A stretch of DNA of 12,611 bases from Desertivirga sp966211215 (GCA_966211215.1 CBIHNR010000166.1:1-12611); one strand, 5' to 3'; positions 6,739-12,611 are shown, counted from the first letter of the stretch. The notes: generated by a model not told the origin, from the sequence alone. Translations and numbers: made by a program.

Positions 6739-8142
6739 CTACTTAATCTTCTTCCATTCATATTTTTTCTCCTGGGTAGCGATTAATTTTACCGTTTTAC
6801 CATTTTCTCTTACGAATTCAAAAGTGGTTCGGATACGTCTGACATCCGGTAGAAAAAATATTGTCTCAGATTCAGCAACCAACAGCATATTACGTCCGGT
6901 ACCATTAGAAAGGTCTGCATATAATTTATCATTCTTTTTATAAATTGTCAGCGTTCCATAAGGTTTAGTGGTCCCTTCATATATTCCAGTATAAGTGTTC
7001 AGAATAGAATCACTTACAGCCACTTCCTTTACATGTTGTTTGCCCAAAGCCATTACAGAAATGCGTTCAAACAATCGGAACCGTCTGTCGCTAAAACTGG
7101 TTGTATCCTCTCCTGACTGAACATTTGTTAATATCGCAACGTAGGTATCTTCTGCGGGGAAATACTTTTCTGCGGCTATAAAACCATTTATCTGCCCTTC
7201 ATGATGGATACATTTACTTCCATCCAATCTATCTATAAACCATCCATAACCATACCTGGTATATTGGCTGTTCTTTAGTTTAAAAGGAGTAAAGGCTTTA
7301 TCCAAAGTTTCTTTTTTTACCAGTTTATATTCCAGTAACGCCTTGTTCCATTTATATAAATCTTCAACAGTAGACATTAAATCGCCACAGCCATAAGCAA
7401 TTGAGATAGATTGATACTCACAATTTTCATAAAATCCTCTGTCCCTGGTATAACCTGTAACTCTTCCGGGAACAATAGTGTGTTCATTTGCATATAATGT
7501 ATTAGTTAAGCCAGCTGGTATAATCACATTTTTTTTCATGTAACTATGATAGCTTTCCCCTGTTACTTTTTCGATGATATAGGCCAATAGCACATAACCT
7601 GAATTGGAGTAGTTGTATTTGGTGCCCGGCTTAAACTCCAGAGGTTGATAATTGAAATATTTAATTAACTGTTTCGGCGTAAAGTCGTGTCTTTCTATAT
7701 AAGGGTTACGCGTGGTATCTGCATTTGAATAATCGATAACCCCGGATGTATGTGTTAATAGATTTTCAATAGTTATTGTAAAACCTTTTGATGGGAAATC
7801 TTTAATATACCGTTGTACACTATCCTGCAGGGAAATTTTCCCTTGTTCAACCAGCTGCAAAATGCCTATTGCCGTAAACTGTTTAGTTACAGAACCAATC
7901 CTGAAAATCATGTTTGGTTGTAAAGGGGCATTTAGCTCCACATTAGCACTGCCAAATGCTTTCTTATAAACTATTTGTCCTTTTTTGGCTATCAATATTG
8001 AAACTCCAGGCTCGCGGGGTTTAAACTCTTGCGATACTAAGCTATCAAGGGAACTTTCCAAATTTTTCTCTTGCTGCATTTGTCCATAAGTATAATTGAG
8101 CGATAGCAACAAAATGTAAAAAAGTAAAAATGATTTATTCAT
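6739..8142 (-). CDS. Exported serine hydrolase, beta-lactamase/PBP4*-like (class C fold)
   Basis: A 467-residue exported enzyme of the beta-lactamase-related family (Pfam Beta-lactamase; PBP4*, esterase EstB and AmpC relatives). The start at 8142 is preferred over the in-frame ATG 24 bases upstream because it gives a clean signal peptide (MNKSFLLFYILLLSL, probable cleavage after YTYG). The three active-site motifs are present in order: SVTK (Ser84, Lys87), YSN (178-180) and HEG (314-316, in place of the KTG box, normal for this family). A C-terminal domain of about 100 residues (YTGIYEGTTKPYGTLTIYKK onward) is a beta-rich extension common in Bacteroidota members. It is more likely a peptidase or esterase than an antibiotic-resistance enzyme; substrate unknown. 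Probably first of a loose minus-strand group with the two lipoproteins. Confidence 0.88.
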   Translation of the reverse strand: MNKSFLLFYILLLSLNYTYGQMQQEKNLESSLDSLVSQEFKPREPGVSILIAKKGQIVYKKAFGSANVELNAPLQPNMIFRIGSVTKQFTAIGILQLVEQGKISLQDSVQRYIKDFPSKGFTITIENLLTHTSGVIDYSNADTTRNPYIERHDFTPKQLIKYFNYQPLEFKPGTKYNYSNSGYVLLAYIIEKVTGESYHSYMKKNVIIPAGLTNTLYANEHTIVPGRVTGYTRDRGFYENCEYQSISIAYGCGDLMSTVEDLYKWNKALLEYKLVKKETLDKAFTPFKLKNSQYTRYGYGWFIDRLDGSKCIHHEGQINGFIAAEKYFPAEDTYVAILTNVQSGEDTTSFSDRRFRLFERISVMALGKQHVKEVAVSDSILNTYTGIYEGTTKPYGTLTIYKKNDKLYADLSNGTGRNMLLVAESETIFFLPDVRRIRTTFEFVRENGKTVKLIATQEKKYEWKKIK

Positions 8143-8333
8143 AGTTAGATGAGTTAGCAGGTGCAAATTATTATGACGTACAATGTTCTGGTATTATTAG
8201 AACTGCCGCATTTGGGCGTCAAAACATTTACCTATTAAAAGTACTATAAATAACTGAATTTGAGGATGGCACGGGGGGATACCATTTTGTTTGCTGCCAT
8301 TATTGCCACACTAAATTAATTAAGCTGTCAAGT
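8143..8333. other. Intergenic, no gene seen
   Basis: This is the upstream region of the serine hydrolase. It has no open frame of interest and no exact TAnnTTTG box; ATAATTTG (minus strand, 8163-8170) is one base off and about 20 bases from the start codon. A weak inverted repeat (GTTCT/AGAAC) lies near 8184-8202. The end next to the SDR remnant carries one copy of a 13-bp direct repeat. Confidence 0.45.
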
Positions 8334-8453
8334 TTAAAATGTGGCAGTGGTGCACATAACACCCGCGTTGTTTATAAGCAAATGTAACGGTCTGCCCGAA
8401 TCCAAAAACTTCTCAGCAAAAGCATCAATGGAAACAGGATCTGTCAAGTTTAA
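8325..8453 (+). repeat. 13-bp direct repeat flanking the SDR breakpoint
   Basis: CTGTCAAGTTTAA occurs at 8325-8337 and again at 8441-8453, 116 bp apart. The second copy lies inside the SDR coding sequence (encoding LNLTD on the minus strand), and the first sits exactly where the SDR homology has ended. This could mark a short-homology rearrangement, or be chance. Confidence 0.55.
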
Positions 8454-8710
8454 TATTTCTACTTCTACACTGGCAATTCCTTTTAGATTTTCCTTTGCTT
8501 TTTCCGCATCTCTAGCGGGAAGGATAACCGTTGCTCCTGCTGAAGTCAATGTTTTGGTGATTTCTAAACCAAGTCCACCGTCACCACCTGTTACGATGGC
8601 GGCCTTACCTGCAAGGCCGATTCCCTGATTACGTCTGTAGTTGTTGATGTGGCGTTGAAGTCAGAACCTACTGGTTTTTGTAATTTCCCGTTGTAATTAG
8701 TTTGTACCAT
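8334..8710 (-). pseudogene. Short-chain dehydrogenase (SDR), frameshifted and 3'-truncated
   Basis: This is the remnant of an SDR-family NAD(P)-dependent oxidoreductase. The first frame starts at ATG 8710 (MVQTNYNGKLQKPVGSDF, then TSTTTDVI). After a one-base shift near 8623-8629 the second frame continues GLAGKAAIVTGGDGGLGLEI, with the TGxxxGxG nucleotide-binding motif. It runs on through PARDAEKAKENLKGIASVEV to LHLLINNAGVM, the NNAG motif. Homology then stops and the frame ends after a few unrelated residues at 8334. The catalytic Tyr-x-x-x-Lys and the substrate domain are missing: only about 120 of roughly 300 residues remain. The gene is very unlikely to be functional. The frameshift and deletion are independent lesions, so this is decay rather than a single sequencing error. 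Confidence 0.85.
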
Positions 8711-8731
8711 TTTTTTTAAATTTTAATGAGA

Positions 8732-8739
8732 CAAACGTA
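8732..8739 (-). promoter_or_regulatory. -7 box (TACGTTTG) of the SDR remnant
   Basis: TACGTTTG on the minus strand is an exact TAnnTTTG match, 21 bases before the SDR start codon. No good -33 TTG/TTTG element was identified at normal spacing. It may be a surviving promoter of the now broken gene. Confidence 0.35.
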
Positions 8740-8815
8740 GAAAGCCCTTTGCTAGGGAGCTTTGTTTTAAAGTCCTTTTTACTTTGTTTATAGGGCCGGC
8801 CGTTTTACTTGCCGG

Positions 8816-8921
8816 TAACGGGTTTGTATTGTATTGTGCGGAATTAGTACCTGGTCACTTCGCCTAGCACTAAAGTAATAGAATCCACCTCACTTGATTC
8901 GTATAATTCAATACTTTGTTA
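8816..8921 (-). repeat. Cassette-associated folded repeat, copy E1
   Basis: The plus-strand ends are TAACGG (8816) and GTTA (ending 8921). Just inside them GTATTG (8826-8831) pairs with CAATAC (8909-8914). The internal motif AGCACTAAAGTAATAGAA (8866-8883) is shared with the other copies. On the minus strand the element begins ten bases after the stop codon of the 122-aa gene, the position an integron attC would occupy. Its minus-strand start GCCTAAC also fits the attC RYYYAAC rule, but no proper GTTRRRY partner pairs with it. Confidence 0.62.
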
Positions 8922-8931
8922 GGCGGCGGCT

Positions 8932-9300
8932 TTATTTTATACAATCTCCGAGTCCGTCTTTCCACGAATAATAAAGCCCCTGAGATAAAATTCTTTTTAG
9001 ATTGTCGTTACTTAACCATGGAAACTTACTTATCATTTCATTTATCAGCGCGCTTTTCAAATCTGTTTCCTTAATCGTTGCTCTCCTGTCACATACGTCC
9101 TCTAAAGTCGTTGAAATAAATCCAAACCCGACTTTTAAAACCTCTTGGCTTAAGGCGTTATATTCATCTAAATCGGAAGAAGATAGTGAGTCTACTTTTG
9201 CTGTTAATCTTGATTGTATTGGTTTCAGCCAGTCTTGCCCCCAAGCCAATGCAAGATCAACTGATATATTTGAAATTTCATCTCTGGTTAGAGTCTTCAT
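8932..9300 (-). CDS. Small protein of unknown function (cassette gene 1)
   Basis: A 122-residue soluble protein, predicted mostly helical, with no signal peptide or membrane segment. It starts MKTLTRDEISNISVDLALAW and ends GLYYSWKDGLGDCIK. I do not recognise a named domain. The amphipathic, acidic character (clusters such as SLSSSDLDEYNALSQEV) suggests a small helical-bundle protein. It sits alone between two copies of the folded repeat: E1 starts ten bases after its stop, and E2 ends about 45 bases before its ATG. This one-gene-per-repeat arrangement is its most informative property. Cassette genes are often stress, toxin-related or unknown, so no function should be assumed. Confidence 0.72.
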   Translation of the reverse strand: MKTLTRDEISNISVDLALAWGQDWLKPIQSRLTAKVDSLSSSDLDEYNALSQEVLKVGFGFISTTLEDVCDRRATIKETDLKSALINEMISKFPWLSNDNLKRILSQGLYYSWKDGLGDCIK

Positions 9301-9344
9301 TTATAAGTGGTTCAATAGCTTATGTGGTCTTGTTAAATTGCCCC

Positions 9345-9467
9345 TAACGGTTTGGGCTTGGCGTTGTAGGGATTATCAAGCACTAAACTTATTAGAAGCA
9401 CAGAACTTGGATTTAGCACTTCACTGTCATAGAAGCACGAACCCTTACTTTTGCAAAACGGATGTTA
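9345..9467 (-). repeat. Cassette-associated folded repeat, copy E2
   Basis: A 123-bp copy. The plus-strand start is TAACGGTTTGGGCTTGGCG (9345) and the end is GCAAAACGGATGTTA (9467). The inner arm GTAGGG pairs with CCCTTAC with one bulged base. The internal motif AGCACTAAACTTATTAGAA (9379-9397) aligns with E1 and E4. On the minus strand it begins 14 bases after the stop of the FG-GAP-like gene. This version, with TAACGGTTTGGGCTTGGCGTTG and TTGCAAAACGGATGTTA at its ends, is the form I recall seeing between small genes in other Bacteroidota, which suggests a widespread family. Confidence 0.68.
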
Positions 9468-9481
9468 TGAGCTGTTATTTT

Positions 9482-10147
9482 TCAATATACGGACATATCA
9501 AGTTCGTCAAAGTCTTTGATTTCCGATAATTTGATAAATTTATTTACTGTTATGTTTTTCCACGTTTCTATAAACACCTCATCGTCTCCCTTGGCATTTT
9601 CGTTCGTATTCACTTTTTCCTGTTTCTTTTTGCTTAAAAAGTTAATGCTCGTTTGGCTATTAGTAATTGGGCCTCTATTGTCGCTTTGGTCATAACCGAG
9701 TAACTCAAAATCTGATTTTTGAAATCTAAACGTGTATCTCCAATATCCGTATCTGCCATGTCCATAGTGAACACACAAATTTCCCTTTTTAATTTCAATA
9801 GATAGTTCTGGTGCAAAATAAACGCCACCGTCTTCATTTTCGGAAGAGAAGCAATTGTAGTTTTTTACTGCTAATTCGTAATGGCCTTTTTTATTGAGCA
9901 AAACGATAATACCTCTTCGGTTGCGGTCTAACTTTCCACGATATTCATCTGTTGCGATTTTACCTTTGTCTGTTCCCTTGATGATAAGAACACAGTCCTC
10001 AATCCCGTCTTTATTTAAGTCGCCATTTATTCTTTCAAAAACCAAATATCCTTTTGGTAAAAAGGCAGATTGCTTTTGTTTTAGGTCAACTTGTCCGAAA
10101 ACCGATGTTGTCAAAGTCGTTATTAGAAATATCAGCAGGTTTTTCAT
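9482..10147 (-). CDS. Exported FG-GAP-like conserved protein (cassette gene 2)
   Basis: A 221-residue secreted or periplasmic protein. The N-terminus MKNLLIFLITTLTTSVFGQ is a standard signal peptide without a lipobox, cleaved around FGQ. The stretch INGDLNKDGIEDCVLIIKG has the Asp-x-Asn/Asp-x-Asp-Gly pattern of FG-GAP/dockerin-type calcium loops, here a single copy rather than a propeller series. A central GHGRYGYWRYTFRFQ segment and the C-terminal KLSEIKDFDELDMSVY are conserved in relatives I recall from Bacteroidota; their function is unknown. The gene is bounded by E2 (14 bases after the stop) and the half element E3 (22 bases before the ATG), so it sits in the same one-gene unit pattern as its neighbours. 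Confidence 0.82.
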   Translation of the reverse strand: MKNLLIFLITTLTTSVFGQVDLKQKQSAFLPKGYLVFERINGDLNKDGIEDCVLIIKGTDKGKIATDEYRGKLDRNRRGIIVLLNKKGHYELAVKNYNCFSSENEDGGVYFAPELSIEIKKGNLCVHYGHGRYGYWRYTFRFQKSDFELLGYDQSDNRGPITNSQTSINFLSKKKQEKVNTNENAKGDDEVFIETWKNITVNKFIKLSEIKDFDELDMSVY

Positions 10148-10156
10148 TGTGTGTCG

Positions 10157-10559
10157 CTATAATAGCCCGTAACAGTTAAGGTTTGCGCTGTGCGTTTCAA
10201 ATATTTGGCCTTTACCTAAATCTGCATTTTGTTCGTACCTATGATCCTTGTTATGAGAAAAGACACCTACTCGCGAGTAAACCAAACAATCAGTTGTCTT
10301 TTGAAACGAAAGTTGTGATTCTTTATTCCATGCTATTCTTTGAATTCCAGAGTTGTAGAATCCGAAATTAAAAGTAAAGCTTACGTTGGAGTCATATGCA
10401 TTCCATTGGCTTTTCTGGACATTGAAGCTTTGAGTTACGTCGCTCGTCACCCTCGCAAAATTCTGGCCTTTGCTTTTTAAAACCCAAATTCTCAAAGAAA
10501 GGTGCTATTGTGTCCCATAATATTAAATCAAAATCTGATTTCAGGTCGATTGGTGGCAT
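10157..10559 (-). pseudogene. DUF4304-family protein, frameshifted and C-terminally damaged (cassette gene 3)
   Basis: Two consecutive frames together give a DUF4304 protein. The first runs from ATG 10559 (MPPIDLKSDFDLILWDTIAP, then FFENLGFKK). The second follows a one-base shift in or beside an A/T-run at 10472-10484 and reads KGQNFARV, then NVQKSQWN, FTFNFGFY and DCLVYSRVGVFSHNKDHRYE. These are the conserved blocks of DUF4304, a family of unknown function often found near toxin-immunity or cassette loci. The last dozen residues (THSANLNCYGLL) are read through the surviving arm of a folded repeat, so the natural C-terminus has been lost. The frameshift may be a homopolymer sequencing error, but the C-terminal loss is structural. 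Confidence 0.72.
10165..10194 (-). repeat. Half copy of the folded repeat, E3
   Basis: TAACAGTTAAGGTTTGCGC (from 10170) resembles the left ends of E2 and E4 (TAACGGTTTGGGC, TAACGGTTAAGC) and lies 22 bases upstream of the next gene start, as in the E4-gene 3 spacing. The internal motif and the right arm are missing. The DUF4304 reading frame runs straight into it, which points to a deletion removing the gene end and half the element together. Confidence 0.5.
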
Positions 10560-10581
10560 TGTTGGCTTTTATGCTTTCATG

Positions 10582-10697
10582 TAACGGTTAAGCTTGTAGC
10601 TTTGTGGCATTAATTGTACGTCGCTTTCAAGTCAGCGCTAATATAATAGAAAGCAGCGGAATGACATTACACCACCGAAGCTACAGAGCCGATGTTA
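10582..10697 (-). repeat. Cassette-associated folded repeat, copy E4
   Basis: A 116-bp copy with the best-preserved stem. TAACGG begins at 10582 and GTTA ends at 10697. TGTAGCTTTGTGG (10595-10607) pairs with CCACCGAAGCTACA (10672-10685), leaving one unpaired base and one mismatch. The internal motif is AGCGCTAATATAATAGAA (10634-10651). It starts 22 bases upstream of the DUF4304 start and follows the end of the truncated cassette gene 4. Confidence 0.66.
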
Positions 10698-10926
10698 TAC
10701 ATGGACAATCTATCCTCACCCTCAAAGCTCCTATAAGCATCAATAAGATACTCATCAAAAAAGTTGCCTTTAAAAATCTTTTGTGTCAGCCCCCCTTTTT
10801 GCAATACCATGTTGTACGAAACCTTCGGTAGTTTTTCCAATCGCCGACCTTTCCATCTCGTAAATTAGCAGACCCAACATGATAATTATGAATAAAAAAA
10901 GCCAACTCAAGTTGATTCTGCTTGTG
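10666..10926 (-). pseudogene. Truncated, frameshifted gene of unknown family (cassette gene 4)
   Basis: On the minus strand from 10926 one frame reads HKQNQLELAFFIHNYHVGSA, then NLRDGKVGDWKNY. Near the AAAAAC run (about 10822-10832) the protein-like signal moves to the next frame: LPKVSYNMVLQKGGLTQKIF, then KGNFFDEYLIDAYRSFEGED. That frame runs into E4 and stops at 10666. There is no start codon, because the sequence right of about 10927 belongs to the IS91-like element. It is best read as the 3' part of a cassette gene cut off by that insertion and carrying a frameshift. I do not recognise the family. The frame choice is by composition only, so identity and exact limits are uncertain. Confidence 0.45.
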
Positions 10927-10973
10927 CTAATATAGCCGGATTTGCAGAACTCTATGCATCCTTACAGCAAAAA

Positions 10974-11801
10974 GTGTCCCTTTCGGGCAAGAGCGAAAGT
11001 ACCCTAAAGAACTATGCCTTGCACCTGGCGCATATAGCCCTTCATTTCAACGAGCTACCCACCCAGCTGGACATCGACCAGATCAACGATTATCTCTACC
11101 TCTGCCAGCAGAGACACAACACCCCGTCGGATTCCTACTTCAAGTTTACCGTTTACGGACTCCGCTTTGCTTTCCGGCTGGCAGGTTTGAACGACAAGCG
11201 GATCGAGCTGCCCTCCATTAAGCATGACAAAAAACTTCCAGTAGTACTTTCCAGGGAAGAAATGCGGCGTTTGCTGAAAGCACCCAAATTGCTCAAACAC
11301 CGCATCCTGATCGGCCTGCTTTACGGTTGCGGGTTGCGCTGTGCCGAAGCCCGGGCGGTCCAGCTTTCCCATCTTGACTTTGACCGCCAAATGCTCCACG
11401 TATACCAGGGCAAAGGCAAGAAAGACCGCTACCTGCCTCTTTCACCGATGCTTGTCCGGGGCTTAAAACAGTACATCCACGCAGAAAACCCGCAATTGTG
11501 GCTTTTTAATGGCAAGCCCGAAGGGCAAAAAGGAGGCGATTTCGACAGCCGATATTCCCAGCGCGGGGTGCAATGGGCCATCAACCAGGCCTGTAAGGCA
11601 GCCAATATCCGCAAAGACGTAAGTGTGCATACCCTTCGCCATACCTATGCCACTCATCTGTTGGAAGATGGACTGGACATCGTTTCGGTAAAAGATCTTT
11701 TGGGGCATGAATGTATTGAAACGGCCATGATCTACCTGCATGTGGCAGCCAGCGGCAGAAGAAAGCCATTCAGTCCACTGGATACCCTTTACGCTAAGTA
11801 G
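10974..11801 (+). CDS. Tyrosine recombinase (XerC/D-type integrase) of an IS91-like element
   Basis: A 275-residue site-specific recombinase of the phage-integrase family. From the GTG start, residues 1-75 form the SAM-like DNA-binding domain (KSESTLKNYALHLAHIALHF) and 90-275 the catalytic domain. All catalytic residues are visible: Arg122 (YGCGLRCAEA), Lys147 (GKGKKDRYLPL), His219 and Arg222 (HTLRHTYATHLL), His245 (LLGHE) and the nucleophile Tyr254 (TAMIYLHV). The open frame continues upstream of the GTG with plausible residues (NIAGFAELYASLQQKVS) but has no ATG, so the N-terminus may have been lost at the insertion junction or use an unusual start. It lacks the length expected for an integron IntI. 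It is probably translationally coupled to the transposase. Confidence 0.88.
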   Translation: MSLSGKSESTLKNYALHLAHIALHFNELPTQLDIDQINDYLYLCQQRHNTPSDSYFKFTVYGLRFAFRLAGLNDKRIELPSIKHDKKLPVVLSREEMRRLLKAPKLLKHRILIGLLYGCGLRCAEARAVQLSHLDFDRQMLHVYQGKGKKDRYLPLSPMLVRGLKQYIHAENPQLWLFNGKPEGQKGGDFDSRYSQRGVQWAINQACKAANIRKDVSVHTLRHTYATHLLEDGLDIVSVKDLLGHECIETAMIYLHVAASGRRKPFSPLDTLYAK

Positions 11802-12611
11802 TGGCAGGGATAGAACTGGCCGGAATCCTGAAAGAGCATTGGCCTGCGGCCGTAAAACATCCTGCTATCAACTCCTGGCAACTGCGGGTATTATCGGCCA
11901 TTAAAGCTTGCCGAACAGCAGCATTGGGAGGGCATATCGATGCCTGTACTTCCTGCGGCACTTTGCGTATCAGCTACAACTCCTGCCGTAACCGCCATTG
12001 TCCCAAATGCCAGGGCAACAAGCGGGAAGAATGGATCGCCAAACGGGAAGAGGAACTCTTACCGGTACCGTATTTTCATGTAGTGTTCACCCTGCCGGAC
12101 CTGCTGAACCCGCTGGCTGTTCATAAGCCCAAAGAGGTTTACGACACCCTATTTGAAGCTGCATGGAAAACCATCGAAACTATGGGCTGGGACCATAAAC
12201 ATCTGGGCGCTCAAACCGGCATGATTGCCGTTTTGCGTACCTGGGGACAAACCCTTACCCTCCATCCACACCTGCATTGTATTATTCCCGGTGGCGGGTT
12301 GACCCGAAAAGGAAAATGGAAAATCGCCAAAAGCGATGGTAAATATCTTTTCCCGGTAGAAGCCATGGGCAAACTTTTTAAAGGCAAGTTCATGGCGCTT
12401 TTAAAAAAGAAGGCACTTCCTGTAGAGAAACCCCTGATGAGCGCTTTATACAAAAAGGATTGGGTGGTGTATGCCAAACGCCCCTTTGCCCGCCCTCATT
12501 CGGTGCTGGAGTACCTGGGGCGCTACACCCATAAGATCGCTATCAGTAACCATCGGATCCTGGCAATGGAAGACGGTAAGGTAACTTTCGGCTACAAAGA
12601 TTACCGGCATG
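11801..12611 (+). CDS. IS91-family HUH/Y2 transposase (partial, 3' end outside window)
   Basis: The frame is open from GTG at 11801 to the right edge (270 residues). The GTG overlaps the recombinase stop (TAGTG), and an in-frame TAA lies just upstream, so this is the likely start. An N-terminal zinc-binding region has Cys49-x2-Cys52 and a CRNRHCPKC block (62-70). The HUH metal-binding motif HPHLH is at 155-159, and the paired catalytic tyrosines appear as YLGRY (Tyr238, Tyr242) followed by THKIAISNHRI, as in IS91 transposases. These enzymes nick and transfer a single strand, giving rolling-circle-type transposition that can carry adjacent DNA. The missing C-terminus and ori end are to the right. 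Confidence 0.92.
   Translation, partial: MAGIELAGILKEHWPAAVKHPAINSWQLRVLSAIKACRTAALGGHIDACTSCGTLRISYNSCRNRHCPKCQGNKREEWIAKREEELLPVPYFHVVFTLPDLLNPLAVHKPKEVYDTLFEAAWKTIETMGWDHKHLGAQTGMIAVLRTWGQTLTLHPHLHCIIPGGGLTRKGKWKIAKSDGKYLFPVEAMGKLFKGKFMALLKKKALPVEKPLMSALYKKDWVVYAKRPFARPHSVLEYLGRYTHKIAISNHRILAMEDGKVTFGYKDYRH

Larger units (their letters stand above)
10927..12611 (+). mobile_element. IS91-like element with accessory tyrosine recombinase (right end outside window)
   Basis: This is a two-gene unit: a tyrosine recombinase, then an HUH/Y2 transposase overlapping it by one base. An integrase-like gene upstream of the transposase is a known arrangement in a subgroup of IS91-family elements. Base composition and codon use are visibly more GC-rich than in the genes to the left, indicating separate origin. 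The left limit is placed where cassette gene 4 coding ends; it is not defined by a recognised terminal sequence. IS91 elements use GAAC/CAAG-type target tetranucleotides. CAAG (10908-10911) and CTTG (10921-10924) lie beside the junction, which fits but is weak evidence. Confidence 0.75.

Noticed and set aside
6739..8142. Antibiotic-resistance beta-lactamase
   Set aside because: The SxxK/YSN/HxG set with a C-terminal extension is typical of the broad serine hydrolase/PBP4* group, not specifically of resistance enzymes.
8341..8628. 95-codon plus-strand frame opposite the SDR remnant
   Set aside because: The minus strand carries clear SDR motifs (TGGDGGLG, NNAG); this is its shadow.
8862..8924. 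Canonical integron attC inside E1 (GCCTAGC...GTTAGGC)
   Set aside because: One core is GCCTAGC instead of GCCTAAC, breaking the required AAC/GTT pair, and the TAAC...GTTA frame shared by all copies fits better.
9002..9529. 175-codon plus-strand frame
   Set aside because: It runs antisense across cassette gene 1 and the E2 repeat; the minus-strand gene has the repeat-bounded arrangement and better composition.
10604..10831. 75-codon plus-strand frame over E4 and the gene 4 fragment
   Set aside because: It crosses a repeat arm and lies antisense to stronger minus-strand coding signals.
10974..11801. Recombinase as an integron integrase (IntI)
   Set aside because: The HTLRHTYATHLL and LLGHE motifs are similar, but it is shorter than IntI and overlaps an IS91 transposase gene, the known IS-associated arrangement.

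Overview
The window looks like an accessory stretch of a Bacteroidota chromosome, probably Sphingobacteriales or Cytophagales (inferred from gene families, not from a marker gene). The support is: TAnnTTTG-type promoter boxes, no convincing Shine-Dalgarno sequences, LxxC lipoproteins with short signal peptides, DUF6624 and DUF4304 proteins, a YccS-like FUSC protein, and palindromic intergenic repeats of a kind common in this phylum. There is no rRNA, tRNA or CRISPR array.

Layout. 1-49 (-) is the extreme 5' end of a group II intron running off the left edge. It sits directly after a terminator hairpin (50-88), the classic class C target. 90-783 has no convincing gene but carries a nested inverted-repeat element (579-668). 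784-2961 (+) is a FUSC-family membrane protein. It converges on a minus-strand pair (a DsbA-like thioredoxin-fold protein at 3019-3657 and a conserved 438-aa protein of unknown function at 3703-5019) across a perfect 41-bp palindrome that probably terminates both. Next come three exported minus-strand genes: a lipoprotein with a Cys-Cys-Cys motif, a DUF6624 lipoprotein, and a serine beta-lactamase/PBP-like hydrolase. A decayed short-chain dehydrogenase follows (8334-8710).

The most interesting part is 8816-10926. Four small unrelated minus-strand genes (an unknown 122-aa protein, an exported FG-GAP-like protein, a frameshifted DUF4304 protein, and a fragment of an unknown protein) are separated by copies of a 106-123 bp element. 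Each full copy starts TAACGG and ends GTTA on the plus strand, and shares an internal motif close to AGCACTAAnnTnATAGAA. The outer arms pair with each other but use different sequences in different copies. Gene, then folded repeat a few bases after the stop, then the next gene start is the architecture of integron gene cassettes, but the repeat is not a canonical attC. One element has lost an arm together with the end of the neighbouring gene.

From about 10927 rightward the sequence becomes visibly more GC-rich. It holds a tyrosine recombinase overlapping by one base an IS91-type HUH/Y2 transposase, which continues past the right edge. This insertion appears to have cut off the 5' part of the last cassette gene. 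Overall the window reads as core-like envelope and housekeeping genes flanked by a retroelement on one side and by a cassette array broken by an IS91-like element on the other.
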